Counted from the stretch's first letter, positions 16,977 to 26,551 are shown. The stretch is 64,000 nucleotides of DNA from GCA-2733415 sp964276095 (GCA_964276095.1 CAXYDR010000003.1:1240001-1304000); one strand, 5' to 3'. Notes: a model not told the origin generated them from the sequence alone. A program made the numbers and translations.

Positions 16977-19362
16977 GAAATGTTTTTTTAAGCTCTTCCA
17001 GTGTAAAAGGTTTTTGCATAACAAAATCAATACCGTATTTCTCTTTAACTTTCGCATCAATATCCCATCCAGTTACAGCTACAATTTTTATTTTGTTTCC
17101 ATACTTATTCCTAATAGCCTTCGCTAAATCCTTCCCATTCATTACAGGCATACCAATATCTGTAAATATAATATCACAGGTGTTGTTATTAAGATGTTTT
17201 AAGGCATCCTTTCCACTATTTACAACGTTACATTTGTGACCAATCGATTCTACCATCATACTGGCGTCCTCTGCTATTAAGAAATCATCATCTACCCACA
17301 AAACATTAAATAACTCTTTGTCTTTCTGTTCATTTTTATTTATGACTTCGATCTCATCTTGCTTACTTATTGGAAAAACAATTTCAATGGTAGTCCCTTT
17401 GTTTAATTCAGAGTTTTTAACAACTATATCCCCATTGTATTTTTTTACAATACTATAAACTCCACTCATTCCTAAACCTCTCCCTAATTCAAAACCTTTT
17501 GTTGAGTAGAACGGCTCAAATACTTTTAATTTGGTCTCTTCGTCCATACCTATACCTGTGTCAGTAAAAGTTACGTATACACCCTCGGTTTTTACACCTG
17601 TTTTAATAATAAGATCACCACCTTTGGGCATTGCTTCAATACTATTCTTAACTAAGTTATAAATAGCTGATTTTAATTCTCCGCTATTACAACTAATTTT
17701 TGGAACCTCTTCAAAGTCGGTTAAAACGGTTATTTTCACCCCTTCTCTTTCCATGGCATCTTTCCAAAGGGGGCGTGACTGATTCAAGACTTCTTCAATC
17801 GATGTATTAAAATCGAGAGGTTTGGCATTCTTATCATTATGTTCTGTGTCGCCAAATTTTTGCAATGCACTAACTCTGTCAGCAACATCACCTATAATGG
17901 CTCCAATGTTATTTAAACGATCAAGGGTGCTATCTGAGAAATCGCTTTGAAGTTTGACGATTTCTAAATTCCCCATCATTTCTTGTAATGAATTATTAAA
18001 GTCATGGGCGACAGATGAAGACATTTCTCCTATTGCCTTAAGTCTTTGATGCTTGACTTGTGCCTCTTCAAATAGCTTTTGTGAGGTAATGTCTTGACTA
18101 GTACCTGCCAATTCTACCACTTCACCATTAATCCCCAATACAGGTTGGCAAATGGCTCTTACAAATTTTTGCTCCCCATTGGGAAGGCAAATTCTATGTT
18201 CAATATCGTATGGTGTTCCTAACCTAATGGCTTTGTCAACAGCACTATTAAATAATTCTTGATCATCGATATGAATTCGATTAACTAGGGCATCATATTC
18301 AGGAGCACTTTCCTTTGAATCGAAGCCCCAGAGGTGAAACGTTTCATCCGACCATTCTATCTTTTGAGTTGAAGGATTAAATAACCAGCTTCCAATTTTC
18401 GCTAATTTCTGTGCTTCATTTAATTTATTCTCTATTTTTTTTCTATCGGTTATATCTTGAGTTACACCAAATATTATCCCTTTGCTTATTTGTAAGGCTA
18501 TTATATTTAAATCTCGGAGTTCATTGTTTGGTCTAATAATTTTGAATTCAAATGAATCTACTAATTCACCTTTTAATAATTGGCCAATAGCATTCTCCAT
18601 TTTATGTTTGTCCTTCTCTAAAATTGTTTTACTTACATTTTCACTAGTAGGTTCAAACACATCTTTTTCAACACCATAAATTCGATACATTTCATCAGAC
18701 CATATTGCTGTATCAGTTTCCGGATTCCACTCCCAACTACCTATACGACCTAATTTTTGAGCTTGTTCTAATTTTATTAAGGATTCTCTTTTTGCTGATT
18801 CAGCATCTCTTAATTCTTGAATACTTTGGATGCTAACTGGAACTGTTTTTTGTTCTAACTCTGTTTGAGGAATATGAACTGAAAATAATGCTGGAAATCC
18901 ATCCCCTTTAAGTGTTTTATAATTTACTTCTGATGTAAACGATTTCTTATTATTCCATATTGACTCTATAAGGTTTACAAAAACTTTGTTGGCTCCTTCA
19001 CCAAATGTGCAATGTATATTATTTAAAAATTCTTGATTACTGTCCGCCTTAAATAATGTTAAAGTAGCTTTATTTACACTGTTTACTTTCAATTTTGAAA
19101 GTAATGAAAATAATACTTCAGGGTTCTGTTCTAAATATATTTTAATATTAGGTATATCAAGTTTTCTAAGATCATCTATTTGTTCAAATACCAAAGTAAA
19201 ATCTTCATTCCAAATAGAAATTGTAGCATTATCAAATAGTTTCCTATAGTCCTCTTTTATTATTAAGTGTTTACCTTCATTTTGTTTTAGTTTTTTAGCT
19301 GATTGTAATTCACTAAGGAGATTAGCTAATTCCTGATATGTAGGTTTTTTATTTGATTTCAT
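16966..19362 (-). CDS. soluble hybrid histidine kinase: PAS domains, HisKA-like, HATPase, receiver
   Basis: 798 residues with no membrane segment. Three PAS-like regions are visible: about 40-180 (degenerate), 200-310 (GRIGSWEWNPETDTAIWSDE, ending QDITDRKK) and 318-430 (AKIGSWLFNPSTQKIEWSDE, ending SQDITSQK). The phospho-acceptor His453 is in SSVAHDFNN, the N-box Asn573 in VKNSIEAM, the G-boxes in DTGIGMDEE and GRGLGMSG, and a C-terminal receiver domain (685-798) has Asp735 in FTDIGMPVMNG and Lys784. No response regulator with an output domain is adjacent. Its last codons abut the GH18 remnant, so the FLVV terminus may be chimeric, although the receiver domain appears complete. Confidence 0.93.
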   Translation of the reverse strand: MKSNKKPTYQELANLLSELQSAKKLKQNEGKHLIIKEDYRKLFDNATISIWNEDFTLVFEQIDDLRKLDIPNIKIYLEQNPEVLFSLLSKLKVNSVNKATLTLFKADSNQEFLNNIHCTFGEGANKVFVNLIESIWNNKKSFTSEVNYKTLKGDGFPALFSVHIPQTELEQKTVPVSIQSIQELRDAESAKRESLIKLEQAQKLGRIGSWEWNPETDTAIWSDEMYRIYGVEKDVFEPTSENVSKTILEKDKHKMENAIGQLLKGELVDSFEFKIIRPNNELRDLNIIALQISKGIIFGVTQDITDRKKIENKLNEAQKLAKIGSWLFNPSTQKIEWSDETFHLWGFDSKESAPEYDALVNRIHIDDQELFNSAVDKAIRLGTPYDIEHRICLPNGEQKFVRAICQPVLGINGEVVELAGTSQDITSQKLFEEAQVKHQRLKAIGEMSSSVAHDFNNSLQEMMGNLEIVKLQSDFSDSTLDRLNNIGAIIGDVADRVSALQKFGDTEHNDKNAKPLDFNTSIEEVLNQSRPLWKDAMEREGVKITVLTDFEEVPKISCNSGELKSAIYNLVKNSIEAMPKGGDLIIKTGVKTEGVYVTFTDTGIGMDEETKLKVFEPFYSTKGFELGRGLGMSGVYSIVKKYNGDIVVKNSELNKGTTIEIVFPISKQDEIEVINKNEQKDKELFNVLWVDDDFLIAEDASMMVESIGHKCNVVNSGKDALKHLNNNTCDIIFTDIGMPVMNGKDLAKAIRNKYGNKIKIVAVTGWDIDAKVKEKYGIDFVMQKPFTLEELKKTFLVV

Positions 19363-19368
19363 ATTTCA

Positions 19369-19384
19369 ATAAATCACTTTAATT
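19369..19384. repeat. 16-nt direct repeat, copy upstream of the histidine kinase gene
   Basis: Identical to 16456-16471. It lies between the kinase start (19362) and the stop of the small membrane protein gene (19383), overlapping that stop. Confidence 0.7.
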
Positions 19385-19790
19385 ATTTCTGTGCCAATTT
19401 GCCAGCTAATAATCCCATAGGAATGTATGCTAAACATAAATCAGTAACATTAAACCAAACGGGAGAGGGTAGCATCAAAACACTAGCAATTCCACCTAAC
19501 AAGAAAAAGAACGCAATTGCAATCGCAAACTTCATTTTATTGTTGGCAGCTAATTTTGCAGCAGTAAAGGCTCCAGCAAAAGTTCCTAATGCATGCGCTA
19601 AAAATGGCATAATGTAATGTTTAGCTTCTAATAAGTGCATACCTGCTTTTAATCCTTCAGTTGTTGTATTGTCAACACCTTCAGGAACGGGTATAATACT
19701 TCCGCTAATCATAATTATACCCATATTTACAATCATACCTATAATTATACCAGCTATTACTGCTAAAACATTTTGAAGAGTTGAATTCAT
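19383..19790 (-). CDS. conserved four-helix membrane protein
   Basis: 135 residues with about four hydrophobic segments (roughly 8-30, 60-80, 88-108 and 115-132) and small-residue motifs such as ALGTFAGAFTAAKLAA. A short acidic loop (PEGVDNTTTEG) lies between the first two helices. No domain of known function recognised; similar small proteins are common in Flavobacteriia. It is divergent from uvrC, and the 95-bp gap between them carries a 12-bp inverted repeat (19815-19852). The kinase gene begins 20 bp after its stop, so the two may be co-transcribed. Confidence 0.75.
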   Translation of the reverse strand: MNSTLQNVLAVIAGIIIGMIVNMGIIMISGSIIPVPEGVDNTTTEGLKAGMHLLEAKHYIMPFLAHALGTFAGAFTAAKLAANNKMKFAIAIAFFFLLGGIASVLMLPSPVWFNVTDLCLAYIPMGLLAGKLAQK

Positions 19791-19814
19791 TTTTTATGAT
19801 TTAAGTTGTAAAGC

Positions 19815-19852
19815 TAAGTTAGTTGATTTATTTAAGAATGTCAACTAACTTA
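19815..19852. promoter_or_regulatory. 12-bp inverted repeat, possible operator
   Basis: TAAGTTAGTTGA (19815-19826) and its exact reverse complement (19841-19852) are separated by 14 nt in the divergent gap between the membrane protein gene and uvrC. The right arm lies about where the -33 element of the uvrC promoter would be. The arm-spacer-arm shape suits a dimeric repressor. Confidence 0.5.
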
Positions 19853-19872
19853 ACTTTACGGATGTATTTCCT

Positions 19873-19880
19873 TATTTTTG
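19873..19880 (+). promoter_or_regulatory. -7 promoter element of uvrC
   Basis: TATTTTTG fits TAnnTTTG and ends 5 nt before the chosen ATG at 19886, implying a leaderless or nearly leaderless mRNA. No TTG is present at the usual distance. Confidence 0.45.
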
Positions 19881-19885
19881 TATTG

Positions 19886-21670
19886 ATGACAGAAGCCCTA
19901 AAACTACAATTGCAATTATTACCTCAGGAACCTGGGGTGTATCAGTATTATGATAAAGAAGATAAAATACTATATGTAGGTAAGGCAAAGAACTTAAAAA
20001 AAAGAGTTTCGTCATACTTCACCAAAAATCATGATAACGCAAAAACAGGTGTATTAGTCAAGAAAATAGTAAGTATCAAACACATTGTTGTTGCTACAGA
20101 AACTGATGCCTTATTACTAGAAAACAACTTAATTAAAAAATACCAGCCACGTTACAATGTTTTACTAAAAGACGGCAAAACTTATCCCTGGATTTGTATC
20201 AAAAAAGAATCGTTTCCTAGAGTTTTTTCAACCAGAAGAGTCATCAAAGATGGGTCAGAATATTTTGGTCCTTATACCAGTACTAAAACTGTAAGAACTT
20301 TATTAGATTTGATAAAAGGATTGTATCCTCTACGTACTTGTAATTACCAATTAAGCAGAGAAAATATTAACGCAGGGAAATTTAAAGTCTGCTTAGAGTA
20401 TCATTTAAAAAATTGTAAAGGTGCTTGTGAGGGGTTACAAACAGAAGAAGTATACGACAAGCAAATTGTTGCTATTAGAGAAATATTAAAAGGAAATTTC
20501 AAAGATTCATTGGGTAATTTTAAAAAGTTAATGAATTCATACGCTGAAAACTTGCAGTTTGAAGATGCACAACGCATTAAAGAAAAGGTTGAGGTATTGG
20601 AAAATTATCAATCTAAGTCAACGATTGTAAATCCGAAAATATCAAATGTAGATGTGTTTTCAATTGTGAGCGATGAAAGTTATGGCTATATAAATTTCTT
20701 GCAAATTTCCTATGGTTCAATAATCAGGTCACACACTTTAGAATTAAAGAAAAAACTAGAAGAAACCGACAAAGAATTATTAGAATTAGGAATCACAGAA
20801 ATTAGAACTCGATTTCATTCAGAGTCAAAGGAATTATATGTTCCATTTGAAGTTGATTTAGGAGAAGGATTAAAGTTAACTATCCCGAAACTAGGTGATA
20901 AAAAACATATACTGGATTTATCTATTCGAAATGCAAAATACTATAGGATGGAGCGTTTTAAACAAGAGAAAATTATGGATCCTGAGCGTCATTCAAACCG
21001 AATGATGCAGCAAATGAAAAAAGATTTAAGGTTGCATGAAGAGCCGAGGCATATTGAATGTTTTGATAACTCTAATATTCAAGGAACACACCCTGTAGCG
21101 GCTTGTGTAGTGTTTAAAAACGGGAAACCAAGTAAAAAAGATTATCGACATTTTAATATAAAAACGGTAGAAGGACCGGATGATTTTGCTTCTATGGAAG
21201 AAGTAGTTTATAGAAGATACAAACGATTACTTGATGAAGAACAGCCATTACCTCAATTAATTATTATTGATGGAGGAAAAGGGCAATTATCGTCGTCTTT
21301 AAAGAGCCTAGATGCTTTGGGTTTGAGAGGGAAAATAGCCATCATTGGTATTGCGAAACGTTTGGAAGAATTGTTTTACCCAGAGGATAAGTATCCGTTG
21401 TATTTAGATAAAAAATCAGAAACATTAAAAGTGATTCAGTATTTACGTAATGAAGCACATCGTTTTGGTATTGAACATCACCGAAACAGACGTAGTAAAA
21501 CCGCACTACAAACAGAATTAGAAACTATTAATGGTGTTGGTGAAAAAACCATTGTAGAATTGATGAAAGCATTTAAGTCGGTAAAACGAATTAAGCTTGC
21601 TTCAAAGGAGGAATTACAAAAAGTAGTCGGTTTATCGAAAGCTCAAAAAATATATCAAGAGTTTCATTAG
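19886..21670 (+). CDS. uvrC: excinuclease ABC subunit C
   Basis: 594 residues from the ATG at 19886. The reading frame is open further upstream, but the extra 21 residues are hydrophobic, unlike any UvrC, and overlap the promoter region. The GIY-YIG nuclease domain (about 10-90: GVYQYYDKEDKILYVGKAKNLKKRVSSYF) is followed by a cysteine-containing segment (CLEYHLKNCKGAC), a UVR motif (about 205-240), the RNase H-like C-terminal nuclease (ECFDNSNIQGTHPVAACVVF, IIIDGGKGQLSS) and terminal helix-hairpin-helix motifs (TINGVGEKTIVELM). Makes both incisions in nucleotide-excision repair. Confidence 0.96.
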   Translation: MTEALKLQLQLLPQEPGVYQYYDKEDKILYVGKAKNLKKRVSSYFTKNHDNAKTGVLVKKIVSIKHIVVATETDALLLENNLIKKYQPRYNVLLKDGKTYPWICIKKESFPRVFSTRRVIKDGSEYFGPYTSTKTVRTLLDLIKGLYPLRTCNYQLSRENINAGKFKVCLEYHLKNCKGACEGLQTEEVYDKQIVAIREILKGNFKDSLGNFKKLMNSYAENLQFEDAQRIKEKVEVLENYQSKSTIVNPKISNVDVFSIVSDESYGYINFLQISYGSIIRSHTLELKKKLEETDKELLELGITEIRTRFHSESKELYVPFEVDLGEGLKLTIPKLGDKKHILDLSIRNAKYYRMERFKQEKIMDPERHSNRMMQQMKKDLRLHEEPRHIECFDNSNIQGTHPVAACVVFKNGKPSKKDYRHFNIKTVEGPDDFASMEEVVYRRYKRLLDEEQPLPQLIIIDGGKGQLSSSLKSLDALGLRGKIAIIGIAKRLEELFYPEDKYPLYLDKKSETLKVIQYLRNEAHRFGIEHHRNRRSKTALQTELETINGVGEKTIVELMKAFKSVKRIKLASKEELQKVVGLSKAQKIYQEFH

Positions 21671-21689
21671 CTTTTAGTAACTTTCCAGT

Positions 21690-23885
21690 GTGGGGAAGTC
21701 AATTATTTATATAGCACTATTTTTAGCGCCTTTTTTCTCTTTATCTCAGCAGAAAAATGAGCATAAAGATTTAAAAGTGGGACTAGTATTAAGCGGTGGA
21801 GGCGCAAAAGGATTAGCGCATATTGGTGCTTTAAAAGTAATTGAAGATTCAGGAGTAAAAATAGATTATATTGCTGGAACTAGTATGGGAGCAATTGTTG
21901 GAGCATTGTATGCCTCAGGGTATTCTGCAGATGAACTAGCATTATTGTTCAAAGAAGCAAATTTTGAAGAATTAATCACAGACGATTTTCAACGTAAAAA
22001 CAAATCTTTTTTTGAAAGAAAGGATACAGACAAACACGCGATTGTTTTACCGTTTAATAAATTCAAATTATCGTTTCCATCTGCAATTTCTAAAGGACAA
22101 AACACCTATAATTTTTATGTAAAATTATTAGATCACGTAAAAGAAGTGAATGATTTTAGTAAATTACCTATTCCTTTTTTATGTATTGCAACCGATGTAG
22201 AAACTGGGAAACAGGTTTTATTGAATAAAGGATATTTACCTGATGCAATTTCTGCAAGTGGTGCTATTCCAACTTTATTTGAGCCTGTTAATTTAAATGG
22301 TAAATTATTGATAGATGGAGGTATATCAAATAACTACCCTATTGATGAATTATTGAGTAAAAATGTTGACATTGTTATTGGTATTGATGTACAGGATAGT
22401 TTAAAGAAAAAGGAAAAATTAACTTCAGCTTCCGATATTATGCTTCAACTATCTAACTTTACTACACAAAGTCAGATGGAAGATAAAATAAAAAAAACAG
22501 CGGTATATATAAAACCAGATATAAATGATTATAATATAGTTTCTTTTGATCAAAGTCAAGAGATATATACCGCAGGTTATACAGCAGCAAAATCTTCAAT
22601 GGCAACGTTGGTAGAGATAGCAAAACAGCAAAAATCCAGAGAGGCTGTTAAAGTTGAGAAGAATATTGTAGAGGAATACCATTTAAAAAACATTAATATT
22701 CAAGGAATCGAAAACTATACCAGATCTTATATTTTAGGAAAACTAAAAATAAAAACACCTTCATTAGTGTCTCGTGAAAAAATTGAAAAAGGGATAATTG
22801 GTTTAGCGGCTACAAGTAACTTTAATGTGGTTAAGTATAAAATTAAGAACGATAGTATACTTGAGTTAAATGTTCAGGAAAGTAAAAATAAAACATCTTT
22901 GAAGCTAAGTTTGCATTATGATGACTTATATAAAGGTGCAGCTTTAGTAAACATTACTCACAAACAATTACTCACAAACAATGATATTGTTAGTTTGGAT
23001 GTTGTTTTAGGCGAAAACATAAGGTATGATTTTGAGTATTATATTGATAAAGGGTTTTATTGGAGTATTGGTTTAAAATCTCGTTTAAATTCATTTGAGA
23101 AAAAAACGAATCTAAGTATTTTTGATAATACAACTCCACCTTCAATGGATGTTGAGGATGATATTGATGTGCTTGATTTGACCAATCAGTTTTATGTTGA
23201 AACTCCTTTTCGGAAAAATTTAGCCTTAGCATTAGGTGTTGAGCATAAAATGCTGAAAATAACAGCAGAAAATTTAGGAGATAAAATCGAAAACGATAAC
23301 TTTTTTAGTGCATACGGGCAATTGAACTATGATACCTTAGATGATATCTATTACCCAACTAAAGGGTTTTATTTTTCAGGTGATTATCATCAATATTTTT
23401 TTACAGGAAAGAAATCAGTAGACTTTGAGCAATTTTCGGTTGCTAAAGCCAAAATTGGAGGAGCTACGAAGTTATTTAAAAACTTATATTTGAATGCTTT
23501 TACCGAAGGAGGTTTTAGAATTGGTAACAATACAAATTCTTCATTTGATTTTGTAATTGGAGGTTATGGTAATAATTTAATTAATAATTATACTCCTTTT
23601 TATGGATATAATTTTTTAAGCGTTGCAGGTGATGGTTATGTAAAAGGTACAATTGATTTACATTATCAATTTTATAAAAAGCATTTTTTTACACTAAGTG
23701 GTAATTTTTCTAATATCGATGATGGATTATTTAAAGATGCTGACTGGTTGTCATTCCCTGATTATACCGGTTACGCTTTAGGTTATGGTGCACAAACAAT
23801 ATTAGGTCCAATGCAAGTAAAATCTTCATGGTCCCCAGAGTTTAAGCGAGTACAGTGGTTTGTAAGTGTTGGTTTTTGGTTTTAA
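21690..23885 (+). CDS. patatin-like phospholipase fused to POTRA and Omp85-type barrel
   Basis: 731 residues, GTG start chosen because an in-frame stop lies 10 bp upstream and the signal peptide follows directly. The patatin domain (about 28-235) has the oxyanion motif SGGGAKGLAHIG, Ser65 in GTSMG and Asp210 in DGG, all intact. One POTRA-like domain (about 335-410, INIQGIENYTRSYI) precedes a C-terminal beta-barrel of the BamA/surface-antigen type (YYPTKGFYFSGDYHQY) that ends in aromatic Phe (SVGFWF). This layout matches type Vd (PlpD-like) secreted lipases. It lies 19 bp after uvrC. Confidence 0.93.
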   Translation: MGKSIIYIALFLAPFFSLSQQKNEHKDLKVGLVLSGGGAKGLAHIGALKVIEDSGVKIDYIAGTSMGAIVGALYASGYSADELALLFKEANFEELITDDFQRKNKSFFERKDTDKHAIVLPFNKFKLSFPSAISKGQNTYNFYVKLLDHVKEVNDFSKLPIPFLCIATDVETGKQVLLNKGYLPDAISASGAIPTLFEPVNLNGKLLIDGGISNNYPIDELLSKNVDIVIGIDVQDSLKKKEKLTSASDIMLQLSNFTTQSQMEDKIKKTAVYIKPDINDYNIVSFDQSQEIYTAGYTAAKSSMATLVEIAKQQKSREAVKVEKNIVEEYHLKNINIQGIENYTRSYILGKLKIKTPSLVSREKIEKGIIGLAATSNFNVVKYKIKNDSILELNVQESKNKTSLKLSLHYDDLYKGAALVNITHKQLLTNNDIVSLDVVLGENIRYDFEYYIDKGFYWSIGLKSRLNSFEKKTNLSIFDNTTPPSMDVEDDIDVLDLTNQFYVETPFRKNLALALGVEHKMLKITAENLGDKIENDNFFSAYGQLNYDTLDDIYYPTKGFYFSGDYHQYFFTGKKSVDFEQFSVAKAKIGGATKLFKNLYLNAFTEGGFRIGNNTNSSFDFVIGGYGNNLINNYTPFYGYNFLSVAGDGYVKGTIDLHYQFYKKHFFTLSGNFSNIDDGLFKDADWLSFPDYTGYALGYGAQTILGPMQVKSSWSPEFKRVQWFVSVGFWF

Positions 23886-24095
23886 TTTTTTAGAAATTAA
23901 CAACTAATTTGTGATATTTCTAATGTTTAACTCATATAGGTAGATTAATCATTAAAAAAAATTCCGATATTTGTAACAACATGAAACCTTTTTGGCCAAA
24001 TATATTAATTCACCTACATTACCTTATAAAGAGGAGTCCTGAATAGCTGCGCATTATTTTAAGTATTTAAAAGTTTAATTTTTAAAATAAAAATA

Positions 24096-25256
24096 ATGCC
24101 TAGATATCATAAATTGGGAAAAATCCCATCAAAGAGACATACAACTTTCAAAAAAGAAGATGGAAGTTTATACCAAGAAGAATTATTCGGAACTGCAGGT
24201 TTTGCAGGAATGTCCTCATTACTATATCATATTCACCCACCAACAGTAGTTACAGAAATTAAAGATTTAGGATCTGTAGCTCCAAAAATAGCTGTTGAAA
24301 AAAACATGAAAGCCATAAGTTTTAAAGGGTTTTCATTAAAACCAGAAGCAGACTTCTTAGAGAGCAGAAAAACACTATTTGTAAATAACGATTTACATAT
24401 AGGTTTAGCAGCGCCAAAATCATTCTCTAAAGATTACTTCTATAAAAATGGAGATGCCGATGAAATGCTATTTATTCATGTTGGTTCAGGGACTTTAAGA
24501 ACCAATTATGGTAATATCCCATTTAAATATGGAGATTATTTGATAATCCCTAAAGGTGTTATTTATCAAATGGATTTTGACACAGAAGACAATCGTATTT
24601 TATATGTAGAGTCTTTTGAACCAATTTTTACTCCTAAAAGATATCGTAATAATTTTGGGCAATTATTAGAACATTCTCCTTTTTGTGAACGAGATATGCG
24701 TTTACCAGAAAATTTGGAGACACATGATGAAAAAGGTGAATTTCTTGTAAAGATTAAAAAACAAGGAAACATGTGGGAATACGTATATGGTAACCACCCT
24801 TTTGACGTTGTTGGTTGGGATGGGTTTCATTATCCATATGCATTTTCTATACATGATTTTGAACCGATTACTGGTCGTATTCATATGCCACCTCCAATAC
24901 ATCAAACATGGGAATCTGTTGGTTTTGTAGTTTGTAGTTTCGTGCCAAGAATGTACGATTATCATCCGGAATCAATACCTGCACCATACCACCATAGTAA
25001 TATAGATTCTGAAGAATTATTGTATTATGTAGATGGTGATTTTATGAGTAGAAATGATATTGAGAAAGGTCAGATTACCCTACACCCAGGAGGTGTTCCT
25101 CACGGTCCACACCCAGGAGCGATTGAGCGAAGTGTAGGTAAAAAAGAAACAGGTGAATTAGCAGTAATGATTGATCCGTTTAGGCCAATGTCTATCACTG
25201 AAGATGCCTTAAAATTACAAGTTGATGACTATCATAAATCTTGGATTTTAAAATAA
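24096..25256 (+). CDS. hmgA: homogentisate 1,2-dioxygenase
   Basis: 386 residues. A bicupin protein with the C-terminal iron site suggested by YHHSNIDSEELLYYVDG (His and Glu ligands) and HPGGVPHGPHPGAIE (His ligand). Opens the ring of homogentisate to maleylacetoacetate, the step after 4-hydroxyphenylpyruvate dioxygenase, whose gene follows. Length is that of the shorter bacterial form (the human enzyme has about 445). The preceding 210-bp gap holds no gene; a near-consensus -7 (GATATTTG) lies about 120 bp upstream. It is the first gene of the aromatic amino acid cluster. Confidence 0.95.
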   Translation: MPRYHKLGKIPSKRHTTFKKEDGSLYQEELFGTAGFAGMSSLLYHIHPPTVVTEIKDLGSVAPKIAVEKNMKAISFKGFSLKPEADFLESRKTLFVNNDLHIGLAAPKSFSKDYFYKNGDADEMLFIHVGSGTLRTNYGNIPFKYGDYLIIPKGVIYQMDFDTEDNRILYVESFEPIFTPKRYRNNFGQLLEHSPFCERDMRLPENLETHDEKGEFLVKIKKQGNMWEYVYGNHPFDVVGWDGFHYPYAFSIHDFEPITGRIHMPPPIHQTWESVGFVVCSFVPRMYDYHPESIPAPYHHSNIDSEELLYYVDGDFMSRNDIEKGQITLHPGGVPHGPHPGAIERSVGKKETGELAVMIDPFRPMSITEDALKLQVDDYHKSWILK

Positions 25257-25331
25257 AAACTTTACAAAATAAAAGCTATCAAATCTTATGAATCACTATT
25301 TTCAAAGATGAGTGCTTTAAAAAATATTATT

Positions 25332-26495
25332 ATGAGTAAAAAAGAAGTAAAATCAGTAAACTACGGTTTAGAAAAAATATTTGCAGGAGCACAAGATTTC
25401 TTGCCACTTTTAGGTACGGATTATGTAGAGTTTTATGTGGGTAATGCAAAACAAGCAGCACATTTTTATAAAACAGCATTTGGTTTCCAATCATTAGCGT
25501 ATAAAGGATTAGAAACAGGATCAAGAGATTCTGTAAGTTATGTTTTAGTTCAAGACAAAATTCGTCTAGTATTAACAACACCGTTAAACAGTAAGTCACC
25601 AATAAATGACCATATTGTAAAGCATGGTGATGGTGTAAAAGTAATTGCTTTGTGGGTTGATGATGCACGAAGTGCTTTTGAAGAAACAACTAAACGTGGC
25701 GCTAAGGTTTACATGGAGCCAACAGTTGAAAAAGATGAACATGGTGAAGTAGTAAAAGCAGGAATTTACACGTATGGAGAAACAGTTCATATGTTTGTGG
25801 AACGTAAAAACTACAACGGAGCATTTTTACCAGGTTTTCGAGAATGGAAATCAGACTATAACCCAACTTCAATTGGTTTAAAATTTATAGATCATATGGT
25901 AGGAAATGTTGGTTGGGGACAAATGGACGTATGGGTAAAATGGTATGAAGAGGTAATGGGGTTTGAAAACTTTTTATCTTTTGACGACAAACAAATCCAT
26001 ACTGAGTATTCGGCTTTAATGAGTAAGGTAATGTCTAACGGAAATGGACGAATTAAGTTTCCAATAAACGAGCCAGCTAAAGCAGCTAAACGTTCTCAGA
26101 TTGAAGAATATTTAGATTTTTATGAAGGTTCAGGAGTACAACATATCGCTGTTGCAACGGATGATATTATTGAAACAGTTAGTCAGTTAAAAGCAAGAGG
26201 AATAGAGTTTTTACCACCACCACCACAAGCATATTATGATGATATCCCTAATAGATTGGGTGAACATAGAGATATGATGAAGGAAGATATAAATGAGCTT
26301 CAAAAATTAGCTATTATGATAGATGCTGATGAAGAAGGGTATTTATTACAAATATTTACAAAGCCTTTAGAAGATAGACCAACATTATTCTTTGAGATAA
26401 TTCAAAGAATGGGTGCCCGTGGATTTGGAGCAGGAAACTTTAAGGCATTATTCGAATCTATTGAGAGAGAACAAGAAAATAGAGGGACATTATAA
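25332..26495 (+). CDS. hpd: 4-hydroxyphenylpyruvate dioxygenase
   Basis: 387 residues from 25332; an ATG at 25308 would add eight residues (MSALKNII) and cannot be excluded. Two VOC-type halves: the N-terminal one is FLPLLGTDYVEFYVGNAKQAAHFY; the C-terminal one has the 2-His-1-Glu iron site in FIDHMVGNV, GVQHIAVATDDI and LFFEIIQRMG. Converts 4-hydroxyphenylpyruvate to homogentisate. It is 75 bp after hmgA, so the pair catalyses consecutive tyrosine-catabolic steps. A hairpin follows the gene before the next one. Confidence 0.95.
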   Translation: MSKKEVKSVNYGLEKIFAGAQDFLPLLGTDYVEFYVGNAKQAAHFYKTAFGFQSLAYKGLETGSRDSVSYVLVQDKIRLVLTTPLNSKSPINDHIVKHGDGVKVIALWVDDARSAFEETTKRGAKVYMEPTVEKDEHGEVVKAGIYTYGETVHMFVERKNYNGAFLPGFREWKSDYNPTSIGLKFIDHMVGNVGWGQMDVWVKWYEEVMGFENFLSFDDKQIHTEYSALMSKVMSNGNGRIKFPINEPAKAAKRSQIEEYLDFYEGSGVQHIAVATDDIIETVSQLKARGIEFLPPPPQAYYDDIPNRLGEHRDMMKEDINELQKLAIMIDADEEGYLLQIFTKPLEDRPTLFFEIIQRMGARGFGAGNFKALFESIEREQENRGTL

Positions 26496-26511
26496 ATTAT
26501 TAATTAAAGAT

Positions 26512-26537
26512 ATAAGGGAGAGGAAGCTCTCCCTTAT
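26512..26537 (+). other. perfect hairpin between hpd and the next gene
   Basis: An 11-bp perfect stem containing AAGGGAGAG/CTCTCCCTT with a GAAG loop. No T-run follows, so it is not a classical terminator; mRNA stability or partial termination are possible. It ends 14 nt before the next start codon. Confidence 0.55.
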
Positions 26538-26551
26538 TAAATAATAAAACC

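Noticed and set aside
16665..17060. A 131-codon intact protein gene in the kinase/GH18 junction
   Set aside because: Its first 28 codons are the kinase gene read in another frame, and the rest continues the GH18 relic only until a frameshift; it has no independent start signal.
24566..24965. Minus-strand open frames overlapping hmgA
   Set aside because: They lie wholly within a firmly identified gene in the other strand, lack ribosome sites and look like antisense shadows.
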